Shown: positions 34,501 through 43,185 of the stretch, piece by piece | Layout of the letters: every line of letters starts with the position of its first letter | Position numbering within the stretch: the stretch's first letter is position 1 | Origin: UBA7332 sp051652645 | GTDB lineage: Bacteria > Bacteroidota > Bacteroidia > Bacteroidales > UBA7332 | Length of the DNA: 64,000 nt | Direction of reading: 5' to 3' | Assembly: GCA_051652645.1 (NCBI GenBank) | Contig: JBOFUP010000003.1 | Coordinates: forward strand, 1-64,000 | Translations under genes and position numbers: made by a program | Notes under the pieces: generated by a model | The model's input: the letters and a program-made list of their open reading frames with translations, nothing else | What the model was told of the DNA's origin: nothing | Database searches by the model: none

Positions 34501-35796
34501 TTAGAAAACGATTACAGAACTATTGTCATTACTGCTTATTTCCTCTTTCTCTCTTAAAGCCTCTTTTATCGTATTGATAAGCTCTGAAGAGCGAGAGTGA
34601 GCAGGTGTTGACTCAAGTAGTCTGATAAGCTCTTCGTCTTCTAACTGTTCTGTTGTCAATATAAATGGATGTGTTGTTCTTGTTGTCTTGAATGCAACAC
34701 TATCTCCATAAACTTTACCTATTCTTTCAAGGTCTCTTTGTTTTTGAACTGCAGCTTTTTCTCGAGCTACCTCTTCTTCTTTCTGCTGTTCTGCTGTTAG
34801 TCGCTCTCTGTTCTCTATTATACCCTCTACAGTAGATAGGTCGAATCCGGTTGATAGAATAGAAACCTTAACCTCGTTGCCTAGACTCTCGTCTATGTTG
34901 GCACCCCAAATAACGTTTATCTCGTTGCCAAATTTCTCCATGAAGTCATTAACTTCTTTCAACTCATGCATAACAACATCGTTGAAGGAGAATACAATAA
35001 GTATACGTTTAGCACTAAAGAGGTCATTATTGTTCAATAGAGGAGAGTCAAGAGCATTCTCAATGGCCTTGGTTATTCTCTTTTCTCCTTGTGCAACCCC
35101 AGTGCTAATAATAGCAATGCCACCATCTTTAAGAGTCGTTCTAACATCGGCAAAGTCGACGTTGATGTACCCCTCTAGAGTGATCATCTCTGCAATACTT
35201 TTTGCAGCAATGCTAAGTGTGTCATCAGCTTTAGCAAAGCCCTCTTTAGCTAGAAGGTTTGGGTAGATTTTATATAGGCGTTCGTTGTTTACAACAAGAA
35301 GAGCATCTACGTGCTTGCTCATCTCTTCTACACCGTTTAGTGCTTGAATGATTTTTGGTGCACCTTCCCAGTAGAAAGGTATTGTAACAATACCAACCGT
35401 AAGGATATTCATGTCGCGAGCAATTTGAGCAATAACGGGTGCAGCACCTGTACCCGTACCACCACCCATCCCGGCAGTAATAAATACCATTTTAGTGCCA
35501 TCATTGAGTAGCTCTCTGATTTCAGCTTCACTCTCAATTGCAGCCTGCCGTGCTATAGCAGGTTTATTTCCGGCGCCTAGTCCCTCCGTTATTTTCTTTC
35601 CTAGTTGTATTTTATGAGGAATCTCAGATTTGTTTAGGGCTTGTTGGTCGGTGTTACATAGTGCAAAAGAGACGTCGTGTATCCCTTGACGAAACATATG
35701 GGTCACAGCGTTACTACCACCACCACCAACACCAAGAACTTTGATTATGGTGTTCGCTGACCTATTAAACTGAAAGTCCATTATCTCATTATTCAT
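34501..35796 (-). CDS. ftsZ: Cell division protein FtsZ
   Basis: Tubulin-like GTPase that forms the division ring. 431 residues. The GTP-binding core has KVLGVGGGGSNAVTHM at about 19-34, GGGTGTGAAP at about 112-121 and the T7 loop NVDFADVRTTLKDGG at about 214. The core ends near residue 330; the rest is a charged helical linker (QQKEEEVAREKAAVQKQRDLER) and a short end (SSVIVF). The typical C-terminal FtsA-binding peptide is not obvious. It follows ftsA by 37 nt. Confidence 0.97.
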   Translation of the reverse strand: MNNEIMDFQFNRSANTIIKVLGVGGGGSNAVTHMFRQGIHDVSFALCNTDQQALNKSEIPHKIQLGKKITEGLGAGNKPAIARQAAIESEAEIRELLNDGTKMVFITAGMGGGTGTGAAPVIAQIARDMNILTVGIVTIPFYWEGAPKIIQALNGVEEMSKHVDALLVVNNERLYKIYPNLLAKEGFAKADDTLSIAAKSIAEMITLEGYINVDFADVRTTLKDGGIAIISTGVAQGEKRITKAIENALDSPLLNNNDLFSAKRILIVFSFNDVVMHELKEVNDFMEKFGNEINVIWGANIDESLGNEVKVSILSTGFDLSTVEGIIENRERLTAEQQKEEEVAREKAAVQKQRDLERIGKVYGDSVAFKTTRTTHPFILTTEQLEDEELIRLLESTPAHSRSSELINTIKEALREKEEISSNDNSSVIVF

Positions 35797-35833
35797 ATGA
35801 CATCGATGATATTACGATTGTACCTTTTGCAAA

Positions 35834-37279
35834 TTAGTTAATTGTAAAGATCTTAATGACAGCATCGCTAAGATCTTTCATAAACTCTCCTTTGCCTGAT
35901 TTCTTTGGTTTTGTTCCTTTTTCAGGTTGAGAGGTTCCTACAGATTCAGTTTCATTGTGAGTGATCTTCTCCTCTTGTAGATTAAATGTGCTCTCTACCT
36001 TTTTAGGTTCCTCAATAGGTCTATTGGTAGTTTCCTCTATTTGAATCTCAGGTTTCTCTTCAATCTCTGAGAATAGGCTTTGAATTGGTTGTTCTATAAC
36101 CTCTGGTGTTGTAACAACAATTTCAGGGTTAACTAAAGCACAATTATCTTGAGCCAGCATCAAAAGACCAGCAACTACATTAATTCTTGAAAGATCGCCA
36201 ATCTCAGGACTTGTGATTACCATTTTTGGAAGAGCCCCTCGCCTAACGTCCATCTTTAGTTTTGCGGCTAGATATTGAGGAAGATTTCTCAACATCGCAG
36301 CAGCTCCAATTATTACTACACCCGATTGAAGATCTCCACGAGTGAAACCGGAAGAGTCTATCTGATTGTTAATATTCAGAACAATCTCTTCAAGTCTGGC
36401 TTCTATGACGTGGTGTAGTCTTTGCATTTCAATAGAAGATCCATTAGCCGCTTTAGCTATAATCTGCTTTAAAGCACTCGAGTCTAGAGACTCGTCAAGA
36501 AAAGCAGAGCCTTGGGTTATTTTGAGATTCTCAGCATCTGTTTGATTGAAGTGCAGCGACATAATATCTTTTGTTATTAGATCGCCACCAAAGGGGATGA
36601 CCGCAGTGTGAGAAAGAGCTTTGTTCTTGAAAATAGAGACAGTGGTAGTTCCACCACCAAAGTCAAGGAGAACACATCCTCTTGTTATTTCTTCATCAGT
36701 TAGTACAGCTGTAGCTGCTGCTTGCTGAGAGGGAATAAGCTTTAAACACTCTAAGTCAAGTTTTACCTCAAAACATTTTTTTATGCTCAGTATGTTTTGC
36801 TCTCTACAAGTGACCACTTTGTGGTCAACTTCAAGTTGCTGTCCTGAAAGTCCAATTGGATTTCGAACAAGTTCACCATCTATTCTGTATGCAAAATCAT
36901 ATACATCAACAACACCAATGCCGTCGATTTGTCTATTCATACTCTCTTTTCTGAGTTGAATCAGCTTCTCTTCATCTATGATTCCAGATATAAATTGAGA
37001 GAGAGATGAGTTTGTTGTGCGTAAGGATTGTCCGCCAATACCTAAATAGACTTTTGATATTTCGGGTTGAACTTGGTTGTTCAACTTTCTTATTATTCTA
37101 CGTACTTTATGAACAACATCGTCAAGGTTATGGATAACACCTCTACGAATTGATTGTTCAGAGTCCTCGCGCTCAACAGCGTGAATGACTATTGTGTTAT
37201 CAGCTTTGCGTTCACCGATTGCTCCAGTAATAACAGAAGAGCCCAGATCGAATGCTGCAAAATATTTATCTAGTATCAT
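35834..37279 (-). CDS. ftsA: Cell division protein FtsA
   Basis: Actin-like protein that anchors FtsZ to the membrane. 481 residues from the ATG at 37279, 14 nt after the ftsQ stop; an upstream in-frame start would overlap ftsQ by about 40 nt. The actin phosphate loops are FAAFDLGSSVITG near the N-terminus and LLDFGGGTTTVSIF at about 220. After the core (to about 390) comes a long acidic, proline/glutamate-rich linker (about 395-455) and a terminal amphipathic helix (GEFMKDLSDAVIKIFTIN), the expected membrane anchor. Confidence 0.95.
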   Translation of the reverse strand: MILDKYFAAFDLGSSVITGAIGERKADNTIVIHAVEREDSEQSIRRGVIHNLDDVVHKVRRIIRKLNNQVQPEISKVYLGIGGQSLRTTNSSLSQFISGIIDEEKLIQLRKESMNRQIDGIGVVDVYDFAYRIDGELVRNPIGLSGQQLEVDHKVVTCREQNILSIKKCFEVKLDLECLKLIPSQQAAATAVLTDEEITRGCVLLDFGGGTTTVSIFKNKALSHTAVIPFGGDLITKDIMSLHFNQTDAENLKITQGSAFLDESLDSSALKQIIAKAANGSSIEMQRLHHVIEARLEEIVLNINNQIDSSGFTRGDLQSGVVIIGAAAMLRNLPQYLAAKLKMDVRRGALPKMVITSPEIGDLSRINVVAGLLMLAQDNCALVNPEIVVTTPEVIEQPIQSLFSEIEEKPEIQIEETTNRPIEEPKKVESTFNLQEEKITHNETESVGTSQPEKGTKPKKSGKGEFMKDLSDAVIKIFTIN

Positions 37280-37292
37280 AAGTTTATCTAAT

Positions 37293-38024
37293 TTACTTTG
37301 TGCAAATAATTTGATTCTTAAATCGTAGATCAATGGTCTTATATTTGTTCCATCCTACTCTTTTGAACCCTTTACTGTAAAGTAGTTGAAGGTTGTCAAA
37401 CTTAATATCAAGTTCGTCCGCCTTACCAAGAATAATTGTGTGGTTGCCTACACGAGGAATAATTGAAATTGATTCACTTCCATTTACAACAATCTGCTGT
37501 ACTTGAGAGTTCCAATATGGATTATTATCTAGGAATTTTGCAAGTTTGTACAAGTCATTACAAGCGAATTCAGTCGTAATGTCTCCCGTTGCAATTGGTA
37601 CATATGCACTACTATTTGTTGAGATTGGCATCTCGAATCCATTTCTATCTACATAGTAGTGCCCCCCCCGAGCATTAATTATTCGGATTATTGGTATTCT
37701 CTGTTTAACACTAAGGACTACTGATCCTGCAGGTGTTTTATAGCAGTCAACACTCTCTACTTGTCGTAACTCTTTGATATTTGTTTCAATAATATCAGTA
37801 TTAATGACACTGAAACTTTTACCTAAAGGGTTCAAATCCCTACTGTTTAGAGTACGCTTAATATCAGAAGACGAAATTAGACAAAACTTTCCACTATCTG
37901 CAATTTCTACTTTGAAATCATTGCAAACAATCTGTTTTACCTCGTTTGCAGATAGTATGTATGCAGCAGAGAGGTAAATTATCAAAAGCATGATTGCAAT
38001 AGTTTGGAATATTATGCGTATCAT
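37293..38024 (-). CDS. ftsQ: Cell division protein FtsQ
   Basis: Bitopic division protein. 243 residues: a membrane helix at about 5-25, a POTRA-like domain (FSVINTDIIETNIKELRQVESVDCYKTPAGSVVLSVKQR) at about 70-115, and the beta domain to the end. Sequence conservation in the family is weak; the call rests on the architecture and on its place between murC and ftsA. Its ATG overlaps the murC stop by 4 bases. The coding strand carries a run of eight G at 37662-37669 within the Arg-Gly-Gly codons, notable in such AT-rich DNA. Confidence 0.88.
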   Translation of the reverse strand: MIRIIFQTIAIMLLIIYLSAAYILSANEVKQIVCNDFKVEIADSGKFCLISSSDIKRTLNSRDLNPLGKSFSVINTDIIETNIKELRQVESVDCYKTPAGSVVLSVKQRIPIIRIINARGGHYYVDRNGFEMPISTNSSAYVPIATGDITTEFACNDLYKLAKFLDNNPYWNSQVQQIVVNGSESISIIPRVGNHTIILGKADELDIKFDNLQLLYSKGFKRVGWNKYKTIDLRFKNQIICTK

Positions 38025-39385
38025 CTTTGCAGTAAGTTTTTAATCTCAGGTAATAGAGTGTCTATATCTCCAGCTCCTAAAGTAACCAATACATCATATT
38101 TATGAAGTTTCAAATGCTCTAATAGATCGTTCTTTGAGATTAAGGACTTCTCTTTCACTGACAGCAAATCATATATTAGTTTAGAAGTAACCCCTTGAAT
38201 AGGCAATTCTCTTGCTGGGTATATATCCAAAAGTATTACCTCATCTGCTTTCGAAAGAGAATGAGCGAACTCCTTAAAGAAGTCGTTCGTTCTGCTATAA
38301 AGGTGTGGTTGGAAAATAACACTAACTTTACGATTAGGATATAGCTGTTTAATAGACTTAATACTAGCTTCAACTTCTTCAGGATGGTGTGCATAATCAT
38401 CAAGCAGAACTATTGTATCCTTTTTTATATGAAAATCAAATCTTCTTTTTGCTCCACTGTAAGATTTAGTAGCACATTTTAGCTCCTCAGGAGTTACACC
38501 ATTCAACAAAGCTATAGCCATTGCAGCAACACAGTTTTCTATGTTTATCCATATTGGCACGCCTAGTTCCACATCATTGATAGTGCCCTTTGGGTGTATA
38601 AAGTCAAAGAGTATTGTCCCGTTGCTAATACGAACATTGTTCGCAATGTAGTCAGCACTCTCTTCAACCGCGTAATATTGCAAGTTTACGTTATTCTTTA
38701 TCTCTGGAATAAGAGTAATTCCTTTTTTGAGAAGAAGAGTTCCACCTTCTCTGACGAGTGAAGTGAACTTTTTAAAGCTATTGAGATATTCCTCTTCAGT
38801 GCCATATATATCTAGGTGATCAGGGTCAGAAGATGTAACAATAGCCATGTATGGTTCAAGATGATGAAATGATCTATCATACTCATCAGCTTCAATTACC
38901 GTCAAATCGCTAGAGTCAGAGAGCATAAGGTTACTGCTGTAATTCTTTAGTATACCACCAAGGAAAGCGTTGCAGTCTACGTGCGAAGCCTTAAGAAAGT
39001 GAGCTAGCATGGTTGAAGTTGTAGTTTTACCATGTGTTCCAGCAACACATAAGGCTCTACTCATTTTTGTAATCTCTCCTAATATCTCTGCACGTTTGAT
39101 TACTCTAAACCCATTTTCCAAGAAAAACATTAGAGCCTTGTGTGTTGTAGGTACTGCAGGAGTACGTACAACTAGTGTGTTATCTTTGTCTAGACAGTAT
39201 TCAGGGATTAGATCTACAGACTCTTCAAAGTGGATTTCAGCTCCCTCCTCAATAAGAGTTTGTGTTAATTCGGTTGGAGTTTTGTCGTATCCAGCTACCT
39301 TGTGCCCTTTTGCAAGAAAGTAACGAACTAATGCACTCATTCCGATTCCTCCAGCACCGATAAAATATAGGGATAGTTTAGACAT
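38021..39385 (-). CDS. murC: UDP-N-acetylmuramate-L-alanine ligase MurC
   Basis: Cytoplasmic ligase adding L-alanine to UDP-MurNAc. 454 residues from ATG 39385, preferred over the in-frame TTG nine bases upstream. The Rossmann start YFIGAGGIGMSALVRYFL and the ATP-binding AGTHGKTTTSTML at about 108-120 are clear; the central DEYDRSF and the C-terminal ligase domain DDYAHHPEEV are also present. It begins the second half of the division cluster, after a terminator, with its own candidate promoter. Confidence 0.96.
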   Translation of the reverse strand: MSKLSLYFIGAGGIGMSALVRYFLAKGHKVAGYDKTPTELTQTLIEEGAEIHFEESVDLIPEYCLDKDNTLVVRTPAVPTTHKALMFFLENGFRVIKRAEILGEITKMSRALCVAGTHGKTTTSTMLAHFLKASHVDCNAFLGGILKNYSSNLMLSDSSDLTVIEADEYDRSFHHLEPYMAIVTSSDPDHLDIYGTEEEYLNSFKKFTSLVREGGTLLLKKGITLIPEIKNNVNLQYYAVEESADYIANNVRISNGTILFDFIHPKGTINDVELGVPIWINIENCVAAMAIALLNGVTPEELKCATKSYSGAKRRFDFHIKKDTIVLLDDYAHHPEEVEASIKSIKQLYPNRKVSVIFQPHLYSRTNDFFKEFAHSLSKADEVILLDIYPARELPIQGVTSKLIYDLLSVKEKSLISKNDLLEHLKLHKYDVLVTLGAGDIDTLLPEIKNLLQR

Positions 39386-39477
39386 ACTAATCAAGTTATA
39401 AGCAATTTAAATCAAATGAGTCATACTCTATGTAGTGTGTTGTTAGATCACTCCAACAACAATCACATTAATAAATA

Positions 39478-39485
39478 CAAAAATA
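39478..39485 (-). promoter_or_regulatory. Candidate murC promoter (-7 box)
   Basis: TATTTTTG on the minus strand, about 93 nt before the murC ATG and just after the murG terminator. No -33 TTTG at normal spacing. Confidence 0.4.
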
Positions 39486-39506
39486 GAAAAAGGAACGCAA
39501 GAAGCA

Positions 39507-39544
39507 TAAAAAGAGGTCTACTTTTTCAGAAAAAAAAGTAGACC
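39507..39544 (-). terminator. Intrinsic terminator between murG and murC
   Basis: On the minus strand GGTCTACTTTTT and AAAAAGTAGACC form a 12-bp stem (39515-39544), followed by TCTTTTT. It lies 22 nt after the murG stop and divides the division cluster into two units. Confidence 0.85.
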
Positions 39545-39565
39545 CTATAGATAAGGAATGAAATA

Positions 39566-40675
39566 TTATAAAATAACCTTGTAGATCTCTTCTACAATAC
39601 GTTTTGCAGAGTCTCTTTGAGCAAGACTTCCTATTTTATCAGCCAGGCTGTCAAGTATAGTTTGATCTTTTATTGTAGTTAGTATAGTTGTTGAAAGTTT
39701 TGTTCTGCACTCAGAATCTTTAAGCATCACAGCAGCACCTTTTTCTACCATAGCCATCGCATTTTTCGTTTGATGATCTTCAGCAACATTAGGAGATGGT
39801 ATTAATATTGCAGCTTTGCCTAGTACTGCTAGCTCTGAGATCGAACTAGCACCAGCTCTAGATACTACTAAATCGGCAACTTTGTAAGCTAAATCCATAC
39901 GCTCAATGAAAGGATGCAGATGAATGTTTTGATATAACTCCTTGGGGATTGATGTAGAAAGTTCCTCAAAATATCTTTTCCCACTTTGCCATAATACCTG
40001 AATCGTATTATCCTCGGTTATCATTTTTGCTAATATGGATATACCCTCATTGATGCTTTTTGCCCCTAAACTACCACCAATTACCAACAGAGTCCTTTTA
40101 TTTGGATCCAAATTAAAGAGTTTGTATGCTTGCTCCTTTGATAATTCATCAGACAGAAGCTCCTCTCTTATTGGGTTTCCAAATAGGCGAATATTGTTTT
40201 TCGGAAAGAAACGATCCATATTCTCATAAGCCACACATATTAGGCTTGCACTCTTGGCCAGAAGCTTGTTGGTCACCCCAGCATATGAGTTTTGTTCTTG
40301 TATGATCGTCGGGATAGAAAGAGACTGAGCCACCTTCAAGGTTGGACCACTGACATATCCACCAACTCCAATAACAGCATCAGGTTTAAAGTTTTGAATA
40401 ATCCTTCTTGCTTTTAACAGAGCTTTCCCTAGTCTATAAAGCACAGCTATATTTTTTATAATATTGGAGCGATCAAATCCACTAACATCAAGCCCTACAA
40501 TTTTATACCCAGCCGCTGGAACTCTATCCATCTCCATGCGTCCATTGGCACCAATGAATAGTATTTCAGCATTTGGTTCGCGCTGCTTTATTGCATCAGC
40601 AATTGAGAGTGCAGGGAATATATGTCCACCTGTTCCTCCTCCACTAATTATAAATCTTCGTCCCATGTTTTCCAT
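39566..40675 (-). CDS. murG: UDP-GlcNAc:lipid I N-acetylglucosaminyltransferase MurG
   Basis: Makes lipid II from lipid I at the inner face of the membrane. 369 residues from ATG 40675, 4 nt after the ftsW stop; a longer frame would run well into ftsW. The GT-B fold signatures are ISGGGTGGHIFPALSIA at about 8-24, VIGVGGYVSGPTL at about 100, IGGSLGAKSIN at about 190 and VSRAGASSISELAVLGKAAILIPSPNVAEDHQTKNA at about 265-300. Last gene before the internal terminator. Confidence 0.96.
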   Translation of the reverse strand: MENMGRRFIISGGGTGGHIFPALSIADAIKQREPNAEILFIGANGRMEMDRVPAAGYKIVGLDVSGFDRSNIIKNIAVLYRLGKALLKARRIIQNFKPDAVIGVGGYVSGPTLKVAQSLSIPTIIQEQNSYAGVTNKLLAKSASLICVAYENMDRFFPKNNIRLFGNPIREELLSDELSKEQAYKLFNLDPNKRTLLVIGGSLGAKSINEGISILAKMITEDNTIQVLWQSGKRYFEELSTSIPKELYQNIHLHPFIERMDLAYKVADLVVSRAGASSISELAVLGKAAILIPSPNVAEDHQTKNAMAMVEKGAAVMLKDSECRTKLSTTILTTIKDQTILDSLADKIGSLAQRDSAKRIVEEIYKVIL

Positions 40676-40679
40676 ATCT

Positions 40680-41846
40680 CTATTCGTCGATTTTAGGGTA
40701 GGCCCTCTTGTTGTAAGTACTAATTGAAAGGATAACACCAATATATGCACAAGTAACAATAGTAGATGTACCACCTCTACTTATTAAGGGTAAGGGTTGT
40801 CCAGTTACTAGTCCAAAGTCTACGCCCACCATCATATTAATTGCAGCTTGATAAACTATCATCAAACCACAACCAAGAGCCAAGAGTTGACCGTAAAGGT
40901 TATCACATTCTATTGCTATTTTGATAACTCTGAAAATTAGAAGTATATATATAAGCATTAAGAATCCCGCACCAATAATTCCAAATTCTTCAATTATTAT
41001 TGCAAAGATAAAGTCAGAATAAGCCTGGGGGAGAATATCTCTTTGTATACTTCTTCCCGGACCACACCCTAGAAATCCACCTCTTGAAATAGCTATTTTG
41101 GCGTGAGACACCTGAAAGTTCTTATCATTAATCTCAAACTTTGCATTCATATCCTCACTAGAATCATTACCAGCTTTCTGTGTAAAACTAGTAATTCTAT
41201 TTCTCCATGTCTGTGCACGTTTAACAGGTGCAAAACTAACAAATAGAGTCAATCCAACTATAGCAATCAAAGCTATCTTTGAAAGGGTGATAATCTTGAC
41301 GTTTCCAACCAACATTAAAGAGAAAACAACTGCAGCTAAGAGTATTGCTGTGGATAAGTTCTCACTAATAATCATTGCCGTTACAAGTCCAGACGTAGCT
41401 AATATTAGGGTAACCCCCAGTCTTGACACGCCATCTTCAGATTGAGTTTTACTTAGAATAAATGCAGTACACATAACAACAGAAATCTTGGCAAATTCTG
41501 AGGGCTGGAGTTGTATCCCAAATATTGAAATCCATCGAGAAGTATCATTAAGTTCCACTCCTCCAATTAGGGCCCAAACAAGTAGTCCAAAAGATCCTAT
41601 AAGTCCTATAGCTGCAAGCATTGGTATATACTTGAAAGGAATGAATTGTAGCACAACAACAACAGCAGCACCAAAGCATAACATCTGAATGTGGCGTAAT
41701 AGTGGGCCATAGTGGTTTGCCACATTATTAAACGTAAGTGTGCTAGAAGAGCTATATATCTCTAACATAGAGAATGTGCAAAGCAGAGCGAAAAGTATCC
41801 AGATTTTCTTATCACCCCTAAAAAGCTTAGATATTTGATCGATCAT
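40680..41846 (-). CDS. ftsW: Lipid II polymerase FtsW (SEDS family)
   Basis: Septal peptidoglycan glycosyltransferase of the SEDS family. 388 residues, about ten membrane helices. The conserved W-I-S-I-F-G-I-Q-L-Q-P-S-E-F-A-K segment is at about 105-120, and the C-terminal GVDFGLVTGQPLPLISRGGTSTI region is intact. Its ATG overlaps the murD stop (ATGA type). RodA can look similar, but the position in the division cluster fixes it as FtsW. Confidence 0.94.
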   Translation of the reverse strand: MIDQISKLFRGDKKIWILFALLCTFSMLEIYSSSSTLTFNNVANHYGPLLRHIQMLCFGAAVVVVLQFIPFKYIPMLAAIGLIGSFGLLVWALIGGVELNDTSRWISIFGIQLQPSEFAKISVVMCTAFILSKTQSEDGVSRLGVTLILATSGLVTAMIISENLSTAILLAAVVFSLMLVGNVKIITLSKIALIAIVGLTLFVSFAPVKRAQTWRNRITSFTQKAGNDSSEDMNAKFEINDKNFQVSHAKIAISRGGFLGCGPGRSIQRDILPQAYSDFIFAIIIEEFGIIGAGFLMLIYILLIFRVIKIAIECDNLYGQLLALGCGLMIVYQAAINMMVGVDFGLVTGQPLPLISRGGTSTIVTCAYIGVILSISTYNKRAYPKIDE

Positions 41847-43180
41847 AACTGTGATACTATTGATTTAAACTGTCTACCACGATCTTCATAATTCTCGAAT
41901 AAGTCAAAGCTTGCACAACAAGGAGATAGAAGTACCGTATCTCCACTCTTTGCAACAGATTTAGAGATCTCTAATGCCTCAGCCATTGAGCTTGCATCAT
42001 AAGAGTTTATACCCATTCTGTCAAAAAAGAGATGAAGCTTACTATTGTCATTACCCATAAAGATGAGTGAGTGTACATGCTCTTTTACCAGTTCTTCTAT
42101 TTCGCTGTAGTCATTTCCCTTGTCAATGCCTCCAAGGATAAGGACCGTAGGAGTTGACATACTTTGAAGAGCATAGTAACAAGAGTTTACGTTTGTAGCT
42201 TTTGAGTCATTGATATAAGTTACACCATTAACAATACCAGCGCGTTCTAGTCTATGCTCCACACCTTTGAAATTACTCAAAGATGTCTTGATTTGCTGAT
42301 TCTTAAGTCCAATAATCTTACCAACTATTCCAGCAGCCATAGAGTTGTATAGGTTGTGAGTACCCGATAATGCCAGATTCTTAGTTGGCATTTCAAATAG
42401 TTCATTCTCAACTCTAACATAAAATATGCCATCCTCAATGAATGCAGCAGAAAGCTCAGACCTGTTTAGTGCAAAAGGATGAGTTATAGCATTTATATTT
42501 CGCTTTTTGACCTCTTGATTGACTATAGGGTCATCACTCCAATATAAGAAGTGGTCCACATCTGTTTGGTTCTGAGTAATCCTAAACTTTGAAGCCACGT
42601 AGTTCTCCATCTTATATTCATACCTATCTAGATGGTCAGGAGTGATGTTCAGAAGAATAGCTATATCAGCTTTGAAGCTGTACATATTGTCGAGTTGGAA
42701 ACTACTTAATTCAACTACATAGTAGTCACACTCTCCTTTTGCTACTTGAAGAGCAAGGCTATTACCCACATTTCCAGCTAGACCAACTTCTAAACCAGCC
42801 TCAACAAGCATATGGTGAATAAGCATTGTCGTGGTAGTCTTACCATTTGATCCAGTGATACAAATCATCTTGGCATTTGTGTATCTAGCAGCAAACTCTA
42901 TCTCAGAAAGGATTGGTATGCCTAGTTCTATAATCTCCTTTACAATAGGAGCTTTATCTGGTATGCCAGGGCTTTTAATTACCTCTTGGCTATTCAGTAT
43001 TAGATCCCTAGAGTGCTGTAACTCTTCAAATTCGATATTGTTATCCTCAAGAATCTTTCTGTATTTAGGTTTTATGGCCGACATATCAGAAACAAAAACA
43101 TCAAGGCCCATCTTAGCTGCAAGTACAGCTGCTCCGGTACCACTCTCTCCAGCACCTAGAATAGCGACTCTATTTCTCAT
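41843..43180 (-). CDS. murD: UDP-N-acetylmuramoylalanine-D-glutamate ligase MurD
   Basis: Adds D-glutamate to UDP-MurNAc-L-Ala. 445 residues from ATG 43180, 5 nt after the mraY stop; an upstream extension in frame overlaps mraY and has no family character. VAILGAGESGTGAAVLA at the N-terminus, ATP loop ITGSNGKTTTTMLIHHML at about 105-122, LNITPDHLDRYEYKMENYVASK at about 180 and NDSKATNVNS at about 305 are standard Mur-ligase sites. Confidence 0.96.
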   Translation of the reverse strand: MRNRVAILGAGESGTGAAVLAAKMGLDVFVSDMSAIKPKYRKILEDNNIEFEELQHSRDLILNSQEVIKSPGIPDKAPIVKEIIELGIPILSEIEFAARYTNAKMICITGSNGKTTTTMLIHHMLVEAGLEVGLAGNVGNSLALQVAKGECDYYVVELSSFQLDNMYSFKADIAILLNITPDHLDRYEYKMENYVASKFRITQNQTDVDHFLYWSDDPIVNQEVKKRNINAITHPFALNRSELSAAFIEDGIFYVRVENELFEMPTKNLALSGTHNLYNSMAAGIVGKIIGLKNQQIKTSLSNFKGVEHRLERAGIVNGVTYINDSKATNVNSCYYALQSMSTPTVLILGGIDKGNDYSEIEELVKEHVHSLIFMGNDNSKLHLFFDRMGINSYDASSMAEALEISKSVAKSGDTVLLSPCCASFDLFENYEDRGRQFKSIVSQL

Positions 43181-43185
43181 AGTAT

